DNA of 64,000 nucleotides from Meandrina meandrites (taxonomy: Eukaryota; Cnidaria; Anthozoa; Scleractinia; Meandrinidae), in NCBI GenBank assembly GCA_963693305.1, contig OY855915.1, positions 6,314,607-6,378,606 on the forward strand, read 5' to 3'. Made by a program: the position numbers and the translations under genes. This document shows, piece after piece, positions 13,004-25,182 of this stretch (position 1 is the first letter of the stretch; each line of letters opens with the position of its first letter). The notes beneath the pieces were generated by a model. That model was not told the origin of the DNA and did not search any database. It worked only from the letters and a program-made list of their open reading frames with translations.

Positions 13004-13185
13004 TTGGAACATCTAAATTTTTGATGTTGCAAAATTGCTGTGAGCCACAATTCCCAAATCTCCATTACTGTGTATTATTAATTTACCACTACATATTACA
13101 TCATGTTACTTTGTAAGTCACTGATAACGAACTTTTACTTTTCTTCAGGTTTTGTGTGCATCATCCTACGTGTACCTTGATCAGA

Positions 13186-16100
13186 ATGCGTAGATTTCTT
13201 CATGTGTTACGATGTCGGAGGCGTTTGGTATGTTATCTTGATTTTTTTTTGTCTCATTCTCAAGACATGATGAACTCTACATCTTTCTTGTTATAATAAG
13301 GAATAGAAAACATGTTCAGTGTTTCTTTTTAGTTATAGAAACGCGAGTGGACGTTTGGGAGAATGAGAAATGTTGTGGGAGCATGAGCCAATAGGCTAGT
13401 GTTTCCACAGATGTTTTGAGTTCTTCCAAACTTTCATGTTTTCTATTTTTTTTAGAAAATGCTGCGAGGAAAAAGAATTAAATCCCTTGTTTATTTTGAT
13501 CATCAAAATGTGAATTCTCTTTAGTTTTGCATCATAACATCAACAGCTCATGCTAGTTCTGTGTTTCTATCGGGTTATAGAAATGTACGGCTTTTAGCGC
13601 ATGCTTTCTTGCAGGATATTTTCTAAACTATTTATTCTTTCATCAATTGCGTGATAACCCAGGGTCCTACTTAGCTTGTCATGCAATCTTGGTCAAAGAA
13701 ATCCACTAATGTTTGATTTTTTCATGGTTGTATAATTATAATATTAATTTATCTCATTCTCCACACAGATTTTTCTAGTAACTATTTTAGCCCTGCTGCT
13801 AGCTTTTGGAACTATTGTACAATTGCAGCTTATCCCTTTAGTTCGAAGTTATATACGGGGTAAGACTCTCTGTGTTGATTTATTAATTAAGCAGGGCCTT
13901 TAAGGAGTGTAATAGGTCGTCAACATGGTAAAGTCTGCATTTAGACCAAGAGGCCCATTAGGCTGGAACTCATAATGATTTCCATACATGTAGCATCAAG
14001 TGACTGGGAGTACATGTAATTCTACTCCTCCCTGGATTTTATGCCAGTCCATTGCAGAATGGACTAGCATCAAAGTCCAGAGTAGTTTTTAAGTGGAAAC
14101 CAGAGTGACTCTAACCAGCAATCGAATCGAATCAAAACAAAACAAAACTTTATTATGGTTATTATGGTTGTGGCATGGTGGCCTAATGGTTAGTGTGCTG
14201 AATTCCAAAATTGCATAATGACCCAGGCTTGAGCCTTGGTCTGGATCAATTGTTGTGTTGCACGTCCTTGGGCAAGACTCTTTACTCTCACAGTGCTAGT
14301 GAATTGTTGGCCAGGGGCAACCTGACAGAATGCTAGGGAGTCACCTGTGATAGACTATCATCCCGTCCAGTGGGAGTAGCAATACTCCTAGCTGTTTTAT
14401 TATTTATACTGCAAGAGCCAGTGATGAGTGCCATGAACTATTAGCCAGTTGGGCTTGAAGGACTAAATAAACTACACTTTGTTTTACTATCAGCGTTTCA
14501 TACAAATTGTTCATCATCTGAGAGGTCAACTCTAGATCTGATATGCTTATCTATATTAAACAGAATAAATGCTAGAAAAAATAAAATACCCTGAGCGGGA
14601 TTCGAATCCACAACACCCTGATCTCATGGAAGGTGGTCTAACCACTGAGCTACTGAGGCAAACACAATGGAGTGAGTCAAAAATTAGCTACAAAGGAAGT
14701 ACTGATTAGCAGACATTGTTCCCAGGCCTCTCAGACTGTCCATCATCGAGACGCATGTGCATCAGACCAGATGTTATAGACCATACACATGGACATGACA
14801 GTATATTTCGAAATCGTTTCCAGCATTTGTTCTGTTTAATATAGATAGGCATATCAGAGTTGACCTCTCTGATGATGAACAATTTGTTATGAACAATTAC
14901 GGCCCATACCGATACATGTTGTTAACAACTATCTTATGAAAACATGTGGAATATCACCTGATAATTAACCGATGAGGCAGTATGTCAAGTTGGCTAAAAT
15001 CAGATGATATTTCATATGATTGGGCAGGACAATAATTTATTATTGTTTTATTACCCAAGAGATTGTCAGTCAAAAATATTTTACAGCTAAAAATACTGTG
15101 GTCATGCAGCACTTTGCATTAGACTTTGGATGAATTTTGGCAACCTACATGTGTGTATGTCGCATAGATGATGAATAAATGGACAACATGACAATTTGTT
15201 CAGTAATTCTTTGCAAGATTAATATATAATAATTATGTATTCTTGTTGGCTGGAATTACTATCATTTGAAAACCATTCTTATCTAATGACAAATCACACA
15301 AAGGAAAATCATAACCTTCTTTTAAAGAGCAATAATCTATTTGTGTTTCAGGAAGCGAGAGCCATCATTATCATTATCATCTGGGCCTAAACAGTACCTC
15401 TAATATCAATGACACGTCAGATCCGAAAATCAAATGCAAGCCTCACAGGTATGGAAGGGTGAAGTTTGGCTAAATTACACTGTACCGGCATGGCTATGCA
15501 TTGGTGGACCAAGACCTGAGAGGGTGGGGGAATGGAGGGGGGGGGGGGAGGTAGAGTAAAAGTGGGGTACTTAGAAGGGGTGGAGTGGAGATATGTTGGA
15601 CCCGTTGAGCCTTTATATTTTTCAGCAAAGAAAAAGTGTGTGTGTGTGTGTGTGGGGAGGGGGGAGGGGGGAGGTGCAGTGATGAAACTGAGTGAAACTG
15701 GACTAAGTGGAGTACAATTCAGGGAGTAATTGTGCAAGTAATTTCAAAATCGGTTAAGTTCCCTGTGCAAGACTGATTTGAAATTACAAGTACAATTGCT
15801 CCCTGAATTGTATGACACAAGTTCCAATTACTAATTAACTTATCCATAACAAACTTTGTAAAAAAAAAACAAATTTTATGGTTAGGAAGTCTTTGATAAC
15901 CTATTTTGTGTGAAAAAGTCAAAGGTAAATTCAATCAGTTTTACAAACAAGAAAAAAAAACCATCCAAGTGCATGTGATTGACATGCATAATGTAGGTGT
16001 TCAATTACAGGTATCCAAAACAAATTCAAATTGGATACCTGTAATTGGACACCCATTTAATCGCACACCAATTATGTGACAAATAGGCTCATGCAGAACC

Positions 16101-19100
16101 AATTAAAATCAAGAATTTTGTTATAGATTAAGATACGATTATAAATTAATCTATATAGAGCCTATCAGTATCTTAAGGAACACAATTGACAAAGCAGTAC
16201 CTGTTAAATTTGATGTATCTTCAAATTTTGTTCATTTGAATGTGCATTTTTCAGCCATAATTCATTTTGCAAACTCTCTTTTAGGCCAGACAAAGTTGGA
16301 TCTGAACAAATTTATAAACATTATGGAAGGCCAGGGCAGATTGAGGATCGAAAATGTGATGAGACTCATTATCCAGACATCTGCTCTTTCCAAGTTACAG
16401 AGTCTATGGGAAATAAACTATCATGTGACATTAAAATTTGTGGGTCATCAGACATTCAAATAGCATCTGTCAATCCTGAACTGGGTAAAGCTGTGAGCGA
16501 CTGGAAATCTTTACCAAAGGACACAATAACTGCTGCAGTGCAGGAGGCCATCGATACAAATCTGAAAAGGGGATTCAGTTTTCTGTTCTTAAGATGTGGA
16601 AGTATTTTTCAAGCACTCTCCTTCCCACCAATACTCAAGGAAGTTGAGGATGGCAAAAGTAAAAGTGCTGTTAACATAAATGTTATTATGCTCGATTCGA
16701 TATCAAGACCCCATTTCTTTCGGACTATGCCAAGAGCAGTAGAGGCTTTTCATAAGATTGTGCAGGATCCAAACATCAAGGCCACCGTCCTGGACTTTGA
16801 ACTTGTCCAGAGTATTGGCCAGCAGACGTTTGAGAACTTGAGGCCATTCTTCTCTGGTGTTCTCAAAGGTAAGCACCTTATTATCCCTTGCGGGCGTTTT
16901 TTGTGTCAACCTTATTGTTTTAAGCTTGTGTATTAACTTCAATATTCAAATTCACTCTCACACTGTAACTGACGATGGCAGTTGAAACTGTCGAAACATG
17001 TCTTCAAAACTAAACAGTGTTATCTTTTTCTTGAAACTTATAAACGCTGGAGATTACTAATTCAGTTTGTTTAAGATCGCGCCCGTGTATTGTATCGGCC
17101 ACGATCTAACTTGTGTTACTTATTTGTTACTTATTTTTGTGGAGACTTAATTTCGCGAAAATGAAACGGGCATATTTTGCGGGACATAGTTTTCGCCCTT
17201 TGCCCAAAATTACATTTAAAACATAAGAAGTACAATAAGAAACGTGTAAAATAAATTTTCGCGGGTCTTTGATTTTACGATTTTTTGAAAATCGCGACAA
17301 CTGAGTCCCGCGAAAGTAAGTAACAATAAGGTACATTTTTTTCAGACGACAATGAAATCAGTGCCTCAGGGAAGAACACAAAGGCTCCCTTAGGCGTGGA
17401 AGTGTTGTATGGGACCTTCCAGAAGTGGGGCTACCAGACCCTCTTTCAGGAGGACCTTTGTTGGTACGATCGCTGGGGAAGTGCGTTAACAGACATTGAA
17501 AAACGAGAAGTGCCTAGTGAGGATTCAGAATTCAAATCAAGGTGAGGGTGACAGAGGAGTAAAAGGCAAGTAAAGTCTCCAAGACGATTAGTCCTTTTGA
17601 CTTGAAAACGATGATAATGATGATAATGAAAGGAGCAAGCGTCTACTCGTCTTGGTGACTTGAAAATGATGATAATGGAAGGAGCAAGCGTCTACATGTA
17701 TTAACTTCGAGTTTTGATTGGTTCACTGTTGGATGTCGTTTTGCTTGCAACAAAAATATCGACAAACTCGGAGATTCTGGAGAAGATGGAAAAGAATATA
17801 TTCCCCAAATTTTTACTTTGGAGTGCTCATTGCAGCCAAGTTATTTGGAAAATACAATTCGGAAAATTAGAAAGCTTTGTATGGGTCCGCCATATTGGTG
17901 TTCCGCTTTGGTACACCAATATGGTGACCAAAACTGGCTGCAAGAAGAAAGAAAGAATTTGCTACCAGTCATCCGTTGCACTTCGGAATGTTTAGTTAAC
18001 CTTTTTCACTTATTAGTATGTCTGAAAAGCATTTAAAAAGTGCATAAATATTGGTTTCTGTAACATTTCAGATCACGCTGAGGAAGGCTGTCTCAAATTT
18101 CAAAACGCTTTATAACAACCATTTTATTTTGCCAAATTAAATTGAGAAAAAAATTACAGCAGAATATAAATTAACTAAAATAGGCAAAAAAACTACCCAG
18201 AATAGAAATAAAAATAATCGAGCTGAGTAGTTACAAAAAGCTGAGTAGGCACAAAAATTTCCTCAGCAGTTAGTGATACTGATATCTAGATGAATTTAGA
18301 ATTTTGATGACGGTACGTGAAAACGCTCTATAAAAAAAATCATTAAAACTTGTTAAACGTTTGACAAGTCATGTCACTTTTCATAACAGGTGGAAGGAAC
18401 TACAAGCAAAGGTGACAAAGAAAAACATCGACCATCAAGGTTTGACGCATTTTTCCTGTACGGTGGTGAACAAGTATGGCAGGACAAACCACTACGATGA
18501 CCCACCAAAGATGTGCCTTAATGGTGAGTTTTTCAGTTGGTACTTCATGGACTACATCACGAAAGTGTACACCGCATTGAAAAGCAACGAGAAAGCGAAA
18601 CCATTGCTGTCGTACATGCATTTCAACACCGGTCATGAAATGACTGGGAAACGGATGATCAACTTAGATGCAAACTTAGCGAAGTTCTTCGTGAACATGG
18701 CGGCGTTTCCAAACACTCTCACCATGATATTTGCCGACCATGGCCACAAAATGACTCCATTCAGTTACACGGAAGAAGGCAGGAGAGAGCTCTTTGACCC
18801 ATCCTTCTTCATGATCGTTCCAGATGGCGTCGCGAAGAGACTGGGACCACAAAGAATGGACGCTTTGGTAACGAATCAAAAACGGCTGTTCATCTTACAA
18901 GACGTGCACAATGCACTCATGAGTTTGCACGACCCTGAGAAAATGAACTCCCAGGATTATTTGCAAACAGGTGTATTCTCGGTCATATCTGCCAATCGCA
19001 CATGTGCAGATTTGTATATGCTTCCGCTGACCAGGTGCAAGTGCGAGGGCTTTGATGAAGAAGGTCATATCAAAGACAATGCTGATAATCACAAATGGCT

Positions 19101-21265
19101 TGCAGAGTTTGCACTTGGATTCGTGAATGATGCAATACAAAAGCAATATATGGAAGGTAGGATCCTAGATGTTGGCGATTAACTATCATTCTCATTTTTC
19201 TCTCTCCCATTTTTATGATGGCAGTTGCTGTTCTGCTCACTTTGCTTTGCAGGACATTGTTGATTTCTGGAACTAAACCCTGCACTTATTTTGTGTGGAG
19301 ATGGCCTCTTTTAGGTGGGAAAGGGAGGAAGCTTCTTTTTGGGGAAGGTTAGAGGTCAAGGTATCACTCATGTTGAATATTGTTTCACGGACATATGGTC
19401 TCCCGGCAGTATTGTTTCGTGCAAGCTATAAGTTAGCGTGCATCTCATCAATATTTACGAATGGAAAGAGTAGTTTCTACGCAGCCGTTGTTTGGACTTG
19501 TCATGCAACGCTCTCTTCTCCACCAACAAGTCAGCAGGGAGAGGCGTTGTGTGACGACCCCAATAACAGTTGCGAAGTAACCTGAAAGAGTGGACTGGAA
19601 CTGCAGTACAGAAGAAACCCGAAAAAAGAACCTGTTAGGCTAAAATTTCCATTCATACCCCCCATTTATATAAGGATCTGTTTTAGCCTAAAATTTAAAA
19701 CAGGTTCTTATTTCATAGAATTCATTTAAAACTTTAAAGCTCAGTAAAGAAAATGAGCCAAATTCCTTGCAATGTCATTTCAGTATATGTAGATACTATG
19801 CACAGCTATGACTACACAAATACAGCAGTTCCTTCTTTTCAGTGAATATCAACTTGAGTTTCATACTGTTTTTACACTTCATGTAATGTTTAATAAATGA
19901 GCAGCAGTGTTTTATCAAGTTTAAAACACGAGGCGCAGCCGAGTGTTTTAGATTTGATAAAACAAGAACTGCGAATTTATTGAACAGCTTCAAAATCTTC
20001 TGATGTATTTCAACTCGTTCTTGCACTAATATTTAGACTTGGGGTTATTTTGGCCTAGAAAATTGGACGTAAAGTTTAGCCGTGTCTTTATCAGATATAA
20101 AGGCACTCATTGAACATTACTTCTTTTGTATTTCTTTATGCATTATTAATGAGTTTTTGAGTGGACAAAAGTATTCGAATATGACTGAGTTAGGATGCCC
20201 CATTGTAGCATTGTTGCAAAAACATTTTTTTTCTCAAGAAAATGGGAACCTACATAAATCCCAGTAAACACCATTTATATAAGAACATGTTCAGGCTAAC
20301 TTGAAAAAATGCAGGTTCTTATTTGCGAGTTTTTAGTTATCGCGGACAATTTATGGGGCGGGTTTATTGGACAACCCTCAGTGGATGTCGAGGAGAGGGG
20401 TGGTGAGGGGATCGGAGGCAAAACGAGACAACGAGAGGGGAGATAAAAAATAAACTGTCAGTGACTACTTCTGCATCTATTACTTGCTTCTTTATTTTGT
20501 TAAGCAAGCAATAAGCTAAATTTATGTCCCTTATACTGATGATTTAATTTTTGATTGTTTTCCCCTATTTCAGGTATTGCTGACTCTAGTAAGAAACACG
20601 GGTATGGTAACTGTGAACGCTTAGTTGGAAAAACGTTTACAAATGTTGTCAAACGTTTCCAAGGAGAGTACATCATGACAACTATGGACATACATGTAGT
20701 CCCTCCAAACGGATACAAAGAGGACGAAGTTTATAGAGTCTCTATAAAACAGTACGCTCAACCAAAACAAAGGGTGTTTTTTCTAAGTTTTGTACGACAG
20801 ACGAAGTATAACAAGTTTGAGTCGTGCACTGACAAATCAGTCGATATCCGGCTCTGTGGATGCGCTAAAGAGGAAACCGCAGACATCACAAAGAAAGGAG
20901 TACTGTTTGAGAATGGTGTTCCACGTAAAATGTTTGGATCAGAGACAAATGTGAAGGACTTGGACTCAAACTGTCTCTTATTCTTAAGACGGAATTATGG
21001 AACATTCTCCTTTGCGCTGGAAGTGGCGAATGTATGCACTGATCGTACTTATAAATTTGAAATGACGGGCTCTATGGATCAAAGGATTTTTGCTAATACA
21101 GTACCTATGAGTCGCGAGCTACCTCCAAAGACCTTTTACTTTCTAACATCCGTTTATAAATACATTTCTAAAGTCAATACCCCGTTGGATTTGAAAGCAA
21201 GTATTCAAGTTAAGAAGGAAGGTTCGAATGAGTTTAAGGATTTGGGGAAAATCGATGTTTCGTGA
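13186..21265 (+). CDS. DUF229/sulfatase-like type II membrane protein (7 exons)
   Basis: Exons: 13186-13227, 13769-13859, 15352-15448, 16285-16868, 17346-17541, 18390-19156, 20574-21265. All introns are GT-AG and all phases join, giving 822 residues. Residues 15-35 form one hydrophobic segment after an Arg-rich start (MRRFLHVLRCRRRL), so a type II signal anchor with a lumenal or extracellular C-terminal domain is likely. The body resembles the DUF229 family of the alkaline phosphatase/sulfatase superfamily. It has LDSISRPHFFRTMP around residue 214 (acid plus candidate nucleophile), HFNTGHE with His419, and FADHGH with Asp453 and His454, the usual metal-ligand pattern of this fold. Substrate and pathway are unknown. 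The Cys-rich C-terminal third (exon 7) carries no motif I know. A possible upstream 5'-UTR acceptor is at 13148; no clear poly-A signal was picked out. Family call confident, activity inferred. Confidence 0.85.
13905..14060 (-). repeat. truncated tRNA-derived SINE tail
   Basis: It shares GGTAAAGTCTGC, AAGTGACTGGGAGTA and CCAGTCCATTGCAG with the better preserved SINE at 42130-42450, in the same orientation, but lacks the tRNA-like head. It lies in intron 2 of the DUF229 gene. Confidence 0.5.
14172..14480 (+). repeat. tRNA-derived SINE copy
   Basis: The head GGTGGCCTAATGGTTAGTG resembles a pol III A box, and GGCTTGAGCCT at about 14226 is a decayed B box. The body shares CTTGGGCAAGACTCTTTACTC with the element at 42130-42450 and ends near an AATAAACTA tail. 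It is in intron 2 of the DUF229 gene. Confidence 0.6.
14502..14887. mobile_element. TIR element enclosing a tRNA-like sequence
   Basis: Arms of about 65 bases, beginning ACAAATTGTTCATCAT and ending with its complement, contain GAGAGGTCAACTCT and TCTATATTAAACAGAA on both sides. The centre holds a tRNA-like segment on the minus strand (14588-14659). It is a non-autonomous DNA element in intron 2 of the DUF229 gene. Confidence 0.65.
14588..14659 (-). other. tRNA-like pol III promoter segment (not a functional tRNA)
   Basis: On the minus strand it reads GCCTCAGTAGCTCAGTGG at the start and carries GGATTCGAATCC near the end, good A and B box matches. The acceptor halves (GCCTCAG and CTCAGGG) do not pair, so this looks tRNA-derived rather than a working tRNA gene. 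Confidence 0.55.
15712..15812. mobile_element. foldback MITE (TACAATTCAGGGAGTAATT)
   Basis: TACAATTCAGGGAGTAATTG is mirrored by CAATTGCTCCCTGAATTGTA, with AAGTAATTTCAAA and its complement further in. The word CAATTCAGGGAGTAATT recurs near 32540. It is in intron 3 of the DUF229 gene, just after a (GT)n and G-rich stretch at 15530-15675. Confidence 0.65.
16001..16057. repeat. hairpin GTGTTCAATTACAGGTATCC
   Basis: GTGTTCAATTACAGGTATCC is followed after a short AT spacer by GGATACCTGTAATTGGACAC. It is a probable tiny MITE in intron 3. Confidence 0.6.
17570..17700. repeat. short direct duplication in intron 5
   Basis: Two copies of a roughly 60-base unit ending GGAGCAAGCGTCTAC, with GACTTGAAAA.GATGATAATG inside, lie in tandem just downstream of exon 5 of the DUF229 gene. 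Confidence 0.6.
19880..19985. mobile_element. foldback MITE with GAGGCGCAGCCGAG apex
   Basis: TTTAATAAAT, AGTGTTTTATCAA and AAAACAC on the left are mirrored on the right around GAGGCGCAGCCGAG. It is located in the last intron of the DUF229 gene. Related palindromes with similar apex words lie at 24717-24831 and about 55700-55775. Confidence 0.6.
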
Positions 21266-22078
21266 CAGTAGAGAGTGAAGGGTATTAGAAGTGTTGCCAA
21301 AGAGATTTAATTCACTTTTATCGGGAGAAATTAAGACATGGAAGAGAGGTTTTTCTCGGATCAGCATAACCCTTACTCTTTAGCTCCTAAGTGTAAAGCT
21401 GATGGTAACTAACCAAAGGTCTTACAAAAACTGGTATTTAAGGTGGCACACATTATGCACCAGTCAATGTCACTTATCCCGTATTCCTGTAATCCTGGGC
21501 TCAGTTATCCCTTATCCCTAAAAGTATCAACAGTGTTATCTCTAAAAGTATCTCTGTTGGAGTTTTTCCCACACACAAAAGTGACCTAGCATAAATTTCT
21601 CAACAGATGCGATATTAATGTCTTTGTCATGTTTTCCTTTGAGAATAACTATTCTAATGCCGCAGGAGTCTAATTCCACTGCCGGAGTAGTGGCTGTCGT
21701 TACTGCATATCTTAACACTTCATTTTTCTTTGATCTGTAAGTTTTAAAATTAGCTTCATAGTATGCCAGCTCAGCCAACATTGTAGAACAATGTAAGACA
21801 CTCTTATGGGCAGATTTAGGCACCGATCACCCCGTCGTTTAGGGTTACATTATAAACAGCGGTTATAAATTGTAATTGCTTCCATCACAGAGTCCATGGA
21901 TTCTGCTTAAAATTGCATTTTCTGTTCCACATAAAAAGATAGTTCTCTTTTGCTTTGGTTATGCTCTACTTTGTTTGTATAATGTTTGAAGAGAAGACGA
22001 CATCCCAATTTAAACAAAAGTAAAGCAAAACCCGTATATGTTGCGCCGAAGGAAACAACAGCTGTGGCTTCCTTAGAT

Positions 22079-23375
22079 CAGGGTCTGGAAGGGGGGGTCT
22101 GGATCTCGAGTCACGGGTCAAATTTCCGTACATTCACGAATCACGTAATTTTTTCTTTAGATTTCACGAATCACGTGGTTAGGTAATGAATTGATTAAGT
22201 TTATAAATGATTATACTGTTTCTTTTGCGGTTGCTGGACAACTGTAGGTAAGAGTTGGTCTTAATGACCCCGTGATGGGAAGGAAACAGAAAGTACGGTG
22301 ATCAACTTGATGATTCTTTGCTTTTCGTTTGACGGAGATAAAGTATAAAAGGAATGAAGTTCATTGCTATAAAATCGATTGTTTTTGATAAGAAACTCAC
22401 GGGAGTGACTGGCCTCTCGTAGTGTTTCCACTCCACTATCTTCCTATTGGTCCTCCGCTAGCTGGTGGTCCTCCTCGTTAGAAGTGCAGTCACATTTAGA
22501 TTGTTTTGATCACACGAGACTGTTGGTTTGATTTAATGCAGTTTTCAAGGACTGCGCACTCTGTGGGAATCCGTTCGCCTTCTGGTAACTCTTCCGGTAC
22601 TGTCACTTCAAAAATTCAACAGCTCAAAAACATGTTTACACCTTTGGAAGCCTATTAACAGTGGTCACGTTTTCTTAAAATTATTATATCAGCGTACTGA
22701 AGATAAATATAGAGTGATTTTACTCGGGAGCGTTTGATCTCAACTTGAAAAAGTCAGCCTGACTTTTTCAAGTTCTGTCCTTGTGGCTTGGAAAAATCGA
22801 TGAAAACTATTTACGGTCACCCTCTTCTTTAAACAATTTGCTAGATATCGTTCCCTTCGCTTTCTAGGAGCATTTCTTGTATGGTTGAAAGTACTTTAGT
22901 CGTAATTTTGGTGCCGTTTTACTAAAAAAGCCAAAAAATGTCCGTGACAGTGTCCCTTTAATGGCAAGGTTCTTCCTGCATGTTTTGTGATGGTCTGTCT
23001 GATTGTCAGCTGCCGCACAGCCTTTCCATGCTCCTGGGCCCATTCCCTCATGATACGTTCGTCCCATTTAGACATCGTTTTCACAGGCAATGTTTCATTT
23101 TGACAACGATCCGTTACGTTACATAACAATAACAGAAAACCTACATGTATTTTGAGCCATCTTGACAGACAATTTGCATGTATTCGTGTAGGGTTATTTG
23201 ATGTTAACGACATTATATCGGTAGAAATCACGATTCACGGACTACAACTTGAAAGGATCACGCGTCACAGTGAATATATAATTCACGAATCACGGCTGTA
23301 TTCCATGAGTTTTCCCGATTCACGCTCTGTTTTTTGGTCAATTCACGGATCACGCGAAACCCCTTCCAGACCCTG
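22079..23375. mobile_element. 1.3-kb hAT-like element with 6-bp target duplication
   Basis: Begins CAGGGTCTGGAAGGGG and ends CCCCTTCCAGACCCTG. TTAGAT is duplicated at 22073-22078 and 23376-23381. Subterminal zones repeat TTCACGAATCACG-type words on both sides. No transposase frame is visible, so it is non-autonomous. CAGGG ends fit hAT; a 6-bp duplication departs from the usual 8 bp. Confidence 0.75.
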
Positions 23376-24716
23376 TTAGATCACGAGAGAGGCTTGGAAC
23401 CAGTCAGCAGTGCAACCTAAACAAATGGTCAACGCTTCTAAACAATAGGTAACAAATTCAATCCTTGACATCCGAGTGGTGATAGACGTCAACGAACATT
23501 GACGGGTCATAGACACTATTCGCACGGGTTCATTTCTTGAAGTTATGAAGCAATAAACAACATTAAAGTTAAAAATAAACCTCAACGCAATGCCTGATCT
23601 CCCATTATTAATTATTCGACCAGGCAGAAGTCACAGACATGCTCAACGCATATGGTCCTGGTGACCTTGATATTATGAACGACGGATCATAACCAGCCAA
23701 TTCTAAAAATTATGAAAGTAAACGACATTTATTCGCATCGAAACTTACCTATTGAGGTTCGTCCTGTAGAAGGGGTAAAGCTATTCTAAATTGGTCAGAT
23801 CGTGCTGGTGTCGATGGAAAATATCCTACCACATCCCCGATTATCCCTTTTTATTAAATTCTCAACCTCGGATAATGCAATCCTAGCTTTCTGATTGGTT
23901 CACTAGATCTCGGTTATCAGCCATTATACCTGCGTTTGACCTTATATGGGAAACGAGTGCGGCAAGTGCCGCTCAGTTTAAAAATTTTCCTGCGGGAAGC
24001 GAAAGTTCCATCAGAAAAATGGCAAATTTGGCGAGGTTTATAACCTTATATAAGAAATAATCGACAGTGCCTTCCCTTAAACCACAAAAATACCACAAAA
24101 TGCCATAGTTGACTCAACTACGTAAAACTGAAAGGATTGATGCGAAATGTGTAATTAAAAATACTTGTAAATGTACAACAAGAGCGACTAAACGAAGAAG
24201 AAAAGCAGAAAATAATTTACAAGAAGACCAGAAAACTGACACAATTTCATTCAGTGTTAGACGTAAATGTGGCTCAGCACTTCAGTTAAGTTTGTTACCT
24301 TTCAATCTTGATCTTGTCCTTTTATACTTCAATAAACTTCATCGAATCTGAGTGCAATTTCGTTTCAGCATAATGTAGTAGTCTTGATGACAGCCGTGGA
24401 GCCGTAAACAAGTACAATATGTAAACACTTGCTTCGCTCGTCTTGCACAAGGCGTATAATTTCCAGAAAAGCTATTGCTTCGGATCTTCCCGTAAACCTT
24501 AATTGTTGTCACAATTTTGCAGGATGAAAAGACGATTTACGAGGAGATTTTCCGAGGAAAATCTTCAGAAGAAAACTCTCCCGCTCGCTTTCCTCGCGTG
24601 TTTCATTCAACTCAAAAAGTGAACACCGCGCCACAAATTTTCCCGCCTCCTACTATCACTTCGTTTACATCAAAATGAAATGTCCAGCTGATTTATACTA
24701 AAGAAGAATTTAATAA

Positions 24717-24831
24717 AACAATTATTCCATTCGCCCTTGTTGGATACGAGTGGTTATAGCCAACTCGGCGCTTCGCGCCTCGTTGGCTATTTACCACCTC
24801 GTATCCAACGCGGGCTCATGGAATAATTGTT
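24717..24831. mobile_element. foldback MITE (AACAATTATTCCAT ends)
   Basis: AACAATTATTCCAT and ATGGAATAATTGTT delimit nested arms TTGGATACGAG/CTCGTATCCAA and ATAGCCAAC/GTTGGCTAT around GCGCTTCGCGCC. Confidence 0.7.
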
Positions 24832-25182
24832 AAATATCCCTAAAAATATTTTGCCAGTTATCCCTTATCCCTAAAACCCGTTACGGGGCCTCGACCCTCT
24901 TTCCGAGAGCGTAGCGTTGCGTGACAGCGAGAGGGCCAGAACTGGGCTAGAGAAAGTCCGACCAGTAACCAGTCAGCGCGTGTTGCATCTTAATAAGCTC
25001 TAAGGTCCTAGCTGCTCAAAAAAAAATAAGGGAAAGTGGACATAAGTTCTACCTCGTTACCATGCTGAGAGATTCCATGAGATAGCAAGCGCATGCGCCA
25101 ATCAGTGCAACGCTTGTCGCCGATCAGGTTGGCTGTGAAAATTTTACTCTTCATATCACAGCTGTTTTTCTGAACGATAAGC

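Larger units (their letters stand above)
1..13185. other. gene-free repeat-rich region upstream of the DUF229 gene
   Basis: I see no exon chain or conserved protein motif here on either strand. Open frames are short, lack recognisable domains and several run through homopolymer C/G tracts. What can be supported is a series of TIR elements, foldbacks and simple repeats, listed separately at 809, 1552, 3679, 3869, 5849, 6734, 7995, 9600, 10791, 11388 and 12678. The intervals 1-800, 880-1550, 1600-3670, 4100-5840, 8820-9590 and 11450-12670 hold nothing I can name. A 128-codon open frame at 4131-4517 (-) has no motif I know. A possible 5'-UTR acceptor for the downstream gene lies at 13148. Confidence 0.6.
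21266..25046. other. intergenic region between the DUF229 gene and the DIRS element
   Basis: No coding exon recognised. It contains the CAGGG-ended element at 22079-23375 and the foldback at 24717-24831. The stretches 21266-22070, 23400-24700 and 24840-25040 show only short open frames without motifs. Confidence 0.5.

Noticed and set aside
14588..14659. tRNA gene call
   Set aside because: A and B boxes are present but the acceptor arms do not pair; treated as a tRNA-derived segment inside a TIR element.
16960..17035. GACGATGGCAGTTGAAACTG segment resembling tails of some retroelements
   Set aside because: Too short and without any coding or terminal structure to assign; lies in intron 4 of the DUF229 gene.
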